Origin: an uncultured Prevotellaceae bacterium | GTDB taxonomy: Bacteria > Bacteroidota > Bacteroidia > Bacteroidales > Bacteroidaceae | DNA: 32,649 bases | Assembly: GCA_946539475.1 (NCBI GenBank) | Contig: CAMNHM010000013.1 | Span: 1-32,649, forward strand | Direction of reading: 5' to 3' | Shown here: piece after piece, positions 31,555 to 32,649 of the stretch | Layout of the letters: every line of letters starts with the position of its first letter | Position numbering within the stretch: position 1 is the stretch's first letter | Notes under the pieces: model-generated | Database searches by the model: none | What the model was told of the DNA's origin: nothing | What the model saw: the letters and a program-made list of their open reading frames with translations, nothing else | Made by a program: the position numbers and the translations under genes

Positions 31555-32471
31555 AGAAACTCACCGAAGGAAAGAAGATGTTCATCTCCGTAATGGCCAT
31601 CTTCGTCGTCTATGCAGCCACGTTCGTCATCTTCGACGACTACGACCGCCGCGCCCAGGCCGTGCTCGACGAGCCTGGCGACTGGCACCTGCTGTGGTTC
31701 TCGCTCATCACGATGGTCATACTGGCCGTGCTGCTGCTGCGCTACGCCCGAAGCATGGATGAAAGAATCAGCCGCGAACAGTCTGAAAAGCAGAATATTA
31801 TGCGGCGGCAGCTCACGCAGAACATCTCCCACGAGCTGAAGACGCCCGTGGCCAGCATCCTGGGATACATGGAGACACTGCAAGACCATCCCGACCTGCC
31901 GAAGGAGAAACGGCAGCAGTTCATCGACCGCAGCTATACACAGGCACAGCGGCTGACGGCACTGCTACAGGACATCTCCATCCTGAACCGCATGGACTAT
32001 GCCAACGACATCATCACCCGCGAGAGAGTAGACCTGAGCAGCATCATCGACGACATCACCGAGGAGACGGAGTTGGCAAGGCAGCAGCGGAGGATGCAGC
32101 TATCGAGCACCCTGCCCAAGGGAATCATCGTCAACGGAAACCCATCACTACTCTACAGCATCTTCCGAAACCTCATCGACAACTCCATCAGCTACGCCGG
32201 ACAGGGGACAACCATCACCATGTCGGCGCTCGACATGGGCGACCACTGGCAGTTTGCCTACGCCGACAACGGGCAGGGAGTGCCACGCGAACACCTGGCA
32301 CGCCTCTTCGAGCGATTCTACAGGGTCGACAAGGGGCGCAGCCGCAGCATGGGAGGCACCGGGCTGGGACTTGCCATCGTCAAGAATGCCATACAGCTGC
32401 ACGGAGGCACCATCACCGTGCGCATCAACAGCGGAGGAGGACTAGGCTTCGACTTCACCATCAAGAAATAG
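31551..32471 (+). CDS. Sensor histidine kinase with a very short periplasmic loop
   Basis: This is the membrane sensor partner of the response regulator. The 306-residue protein has two membrane segments (about 10-28 and 46-65) with only about 17 residues between them, a HisKA domain with NISHELKTPVASILGYMETL (phospho-acceptor His94), and an HATPase domain with the N box NLIDNSISYAG, G1 YADNGQGVP, the F box LFERFYRVDKG and G2 GGTGLGLAIVKN. There is no HAMP or PAS domain, so the signal must be sensed within or near the membrane, or through a partner protein. The ATG overlaps the regulator stop, so the two are made from one mRNA. Confidence 0.95.
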   Translation: MKKLTEGKKMFISVMAIFVVYAATFVIFDDYDRRAQAVLDEPGDWHLLWFSLITMVILAVLLLRYARSMDERISREQSEKQNIMRRQLTQNISHELKTPVASILGYMETLQDHPDLPKEKRQQFIDRSYTQAQRLTALLQDISILNRMDYANDIITRERVDLSSIIDDITEETELARQQRRMQLSSTLPKGIIVNGNPSLLYSIFRNLIDNSISYAGQGTTITMSALDMGDHWQFAYADNGQGVPREHLARLFERFYRVDKGRSRSMGGTGLGLAIVKNAIQLHGGTITVRINSGGGLGFDFTIKK

Positions 32472-32564
32472 ACACCTCGCACCTCGTCTTGCTTTCGATG
32501 TCCGAGCAGTGGATGATCATCTCGTCAATCATTCGCATACACGAAAAAAGAGTTGTCCCAGTTG

Positions 32565-32601
32565 TTCAAGTTGTCTTCAAAAAGACTTGAGTCAACTTGA
32601 A
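32565..32601. repeat. Strong hairpin near the right edge
   Basis: TTCAAGTTG (32565-32573) and CAACTTGAA (32593-32601) form a perfect 9-bp stem with an inner GTCTT/AAGAC stem (32573-32577 with 32582-32586). AGTTGT repeats precede it (from 32551). It could end the kinase transcript or be a leader for a gene to the right. Confidence 0.5.
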
Positions 32602-32615
32602 AAAGTAACATACCG

Positions 32616-32649
32616 ATGAAATGGAGTGAAATTGGACGCGCAGCCGCTC
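32616..32649 (+). CDS. Possible start of a gene running off the right edge
   Basis: An ATG at 32616 opens a frame MKWSEIGRAAA that continues to the window end. No clear ribosome binding site is seen and only 11 codons are visible, so this may be chance. Confidence 0.2.
   Translation, partial: MKWSEIGRAAA

Noticed and set aside
1..32649. tRNA, rRNA or tmRNA genes
   Set aside because: No cloverleaf with a GGTTCGA-type T arm or rRNA-like stretch was recognised in the intergenic regions.

Overview
The window looks like a chromosomal piece of a Bacteroidota gut or oral commensal of the Prevotella/Segatella type with a fairly GC-rich genome. The evidence is the ribosomal order rplM-rpsI-rpsB-tsf, a SusC/SusD pair, many Sec/lipobox leaders, Bacteroidota promoters of the form TAnnTTTG with TTTG about 20 bp upstream, and a gmk-nadD neighbourhood usual for the phylum. 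The species assignment is inference.

Layout. 1-2872: ribosomal operon on the minus strand (rplM, rpsI, rpsB, tsf, the last running off the left edge), with a foldable leader in front of rplM. 3003-10428: a minus-strand nutrient-import locus (SusC porin, SusD lipoprotein, a HExxH zinc lipoprotein and a DUF4302-type lipoprotein) with no CAZyme or regulator in view. 10429-11508: about 1.1 kb without a credible gene, holding promoters, hairpins and a degenerate repeat of about 22 bp. 11509-15626: plus-strand genes: a frameshifted short peptide gene, an exported nitroreductase, yicC, gmk, a RAYT-like HUH transposase with an extra C-terminal SLOG/DprA-like domain, and nadD. Three copies of a REP-like palindrome lie before, inside and at the end of the RAYT gene, which sits between the housekeeping genes gmk and nadD.

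15617-27190: a long run of eight minus-strand genes with small gaps or ATGA overlaps: a GH127/GH146-type hydrolase, an SGNH hydrolase, a fused nucleotidyltransferase/PLP enzyme, an opine-dehydrogenase-like enzyme, a CDP-glycerol glycerophosphotransferase-like enzyme, a flippase, an acyltransferase and a glycosyltransferase. The last six look like one pathway that makes, activates, transfers and exports an unusual amino-alcohol or opine-type decoration of a surface glycan; this is the best candidate for an undescribed system. 27590-32471: a plus-strand transglutaminase lipoprotein with a second, apparently catalytically dead transglutaminase-like segment, cutC on the minus strand, and an OmpR-type response regulator/histidine kinase pair. 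The final 180 bases hold a strong hairpin and perhaps the first codons of another gene.

All functional calls rest on motif reading by eye. No alignment, folding or database search was run.
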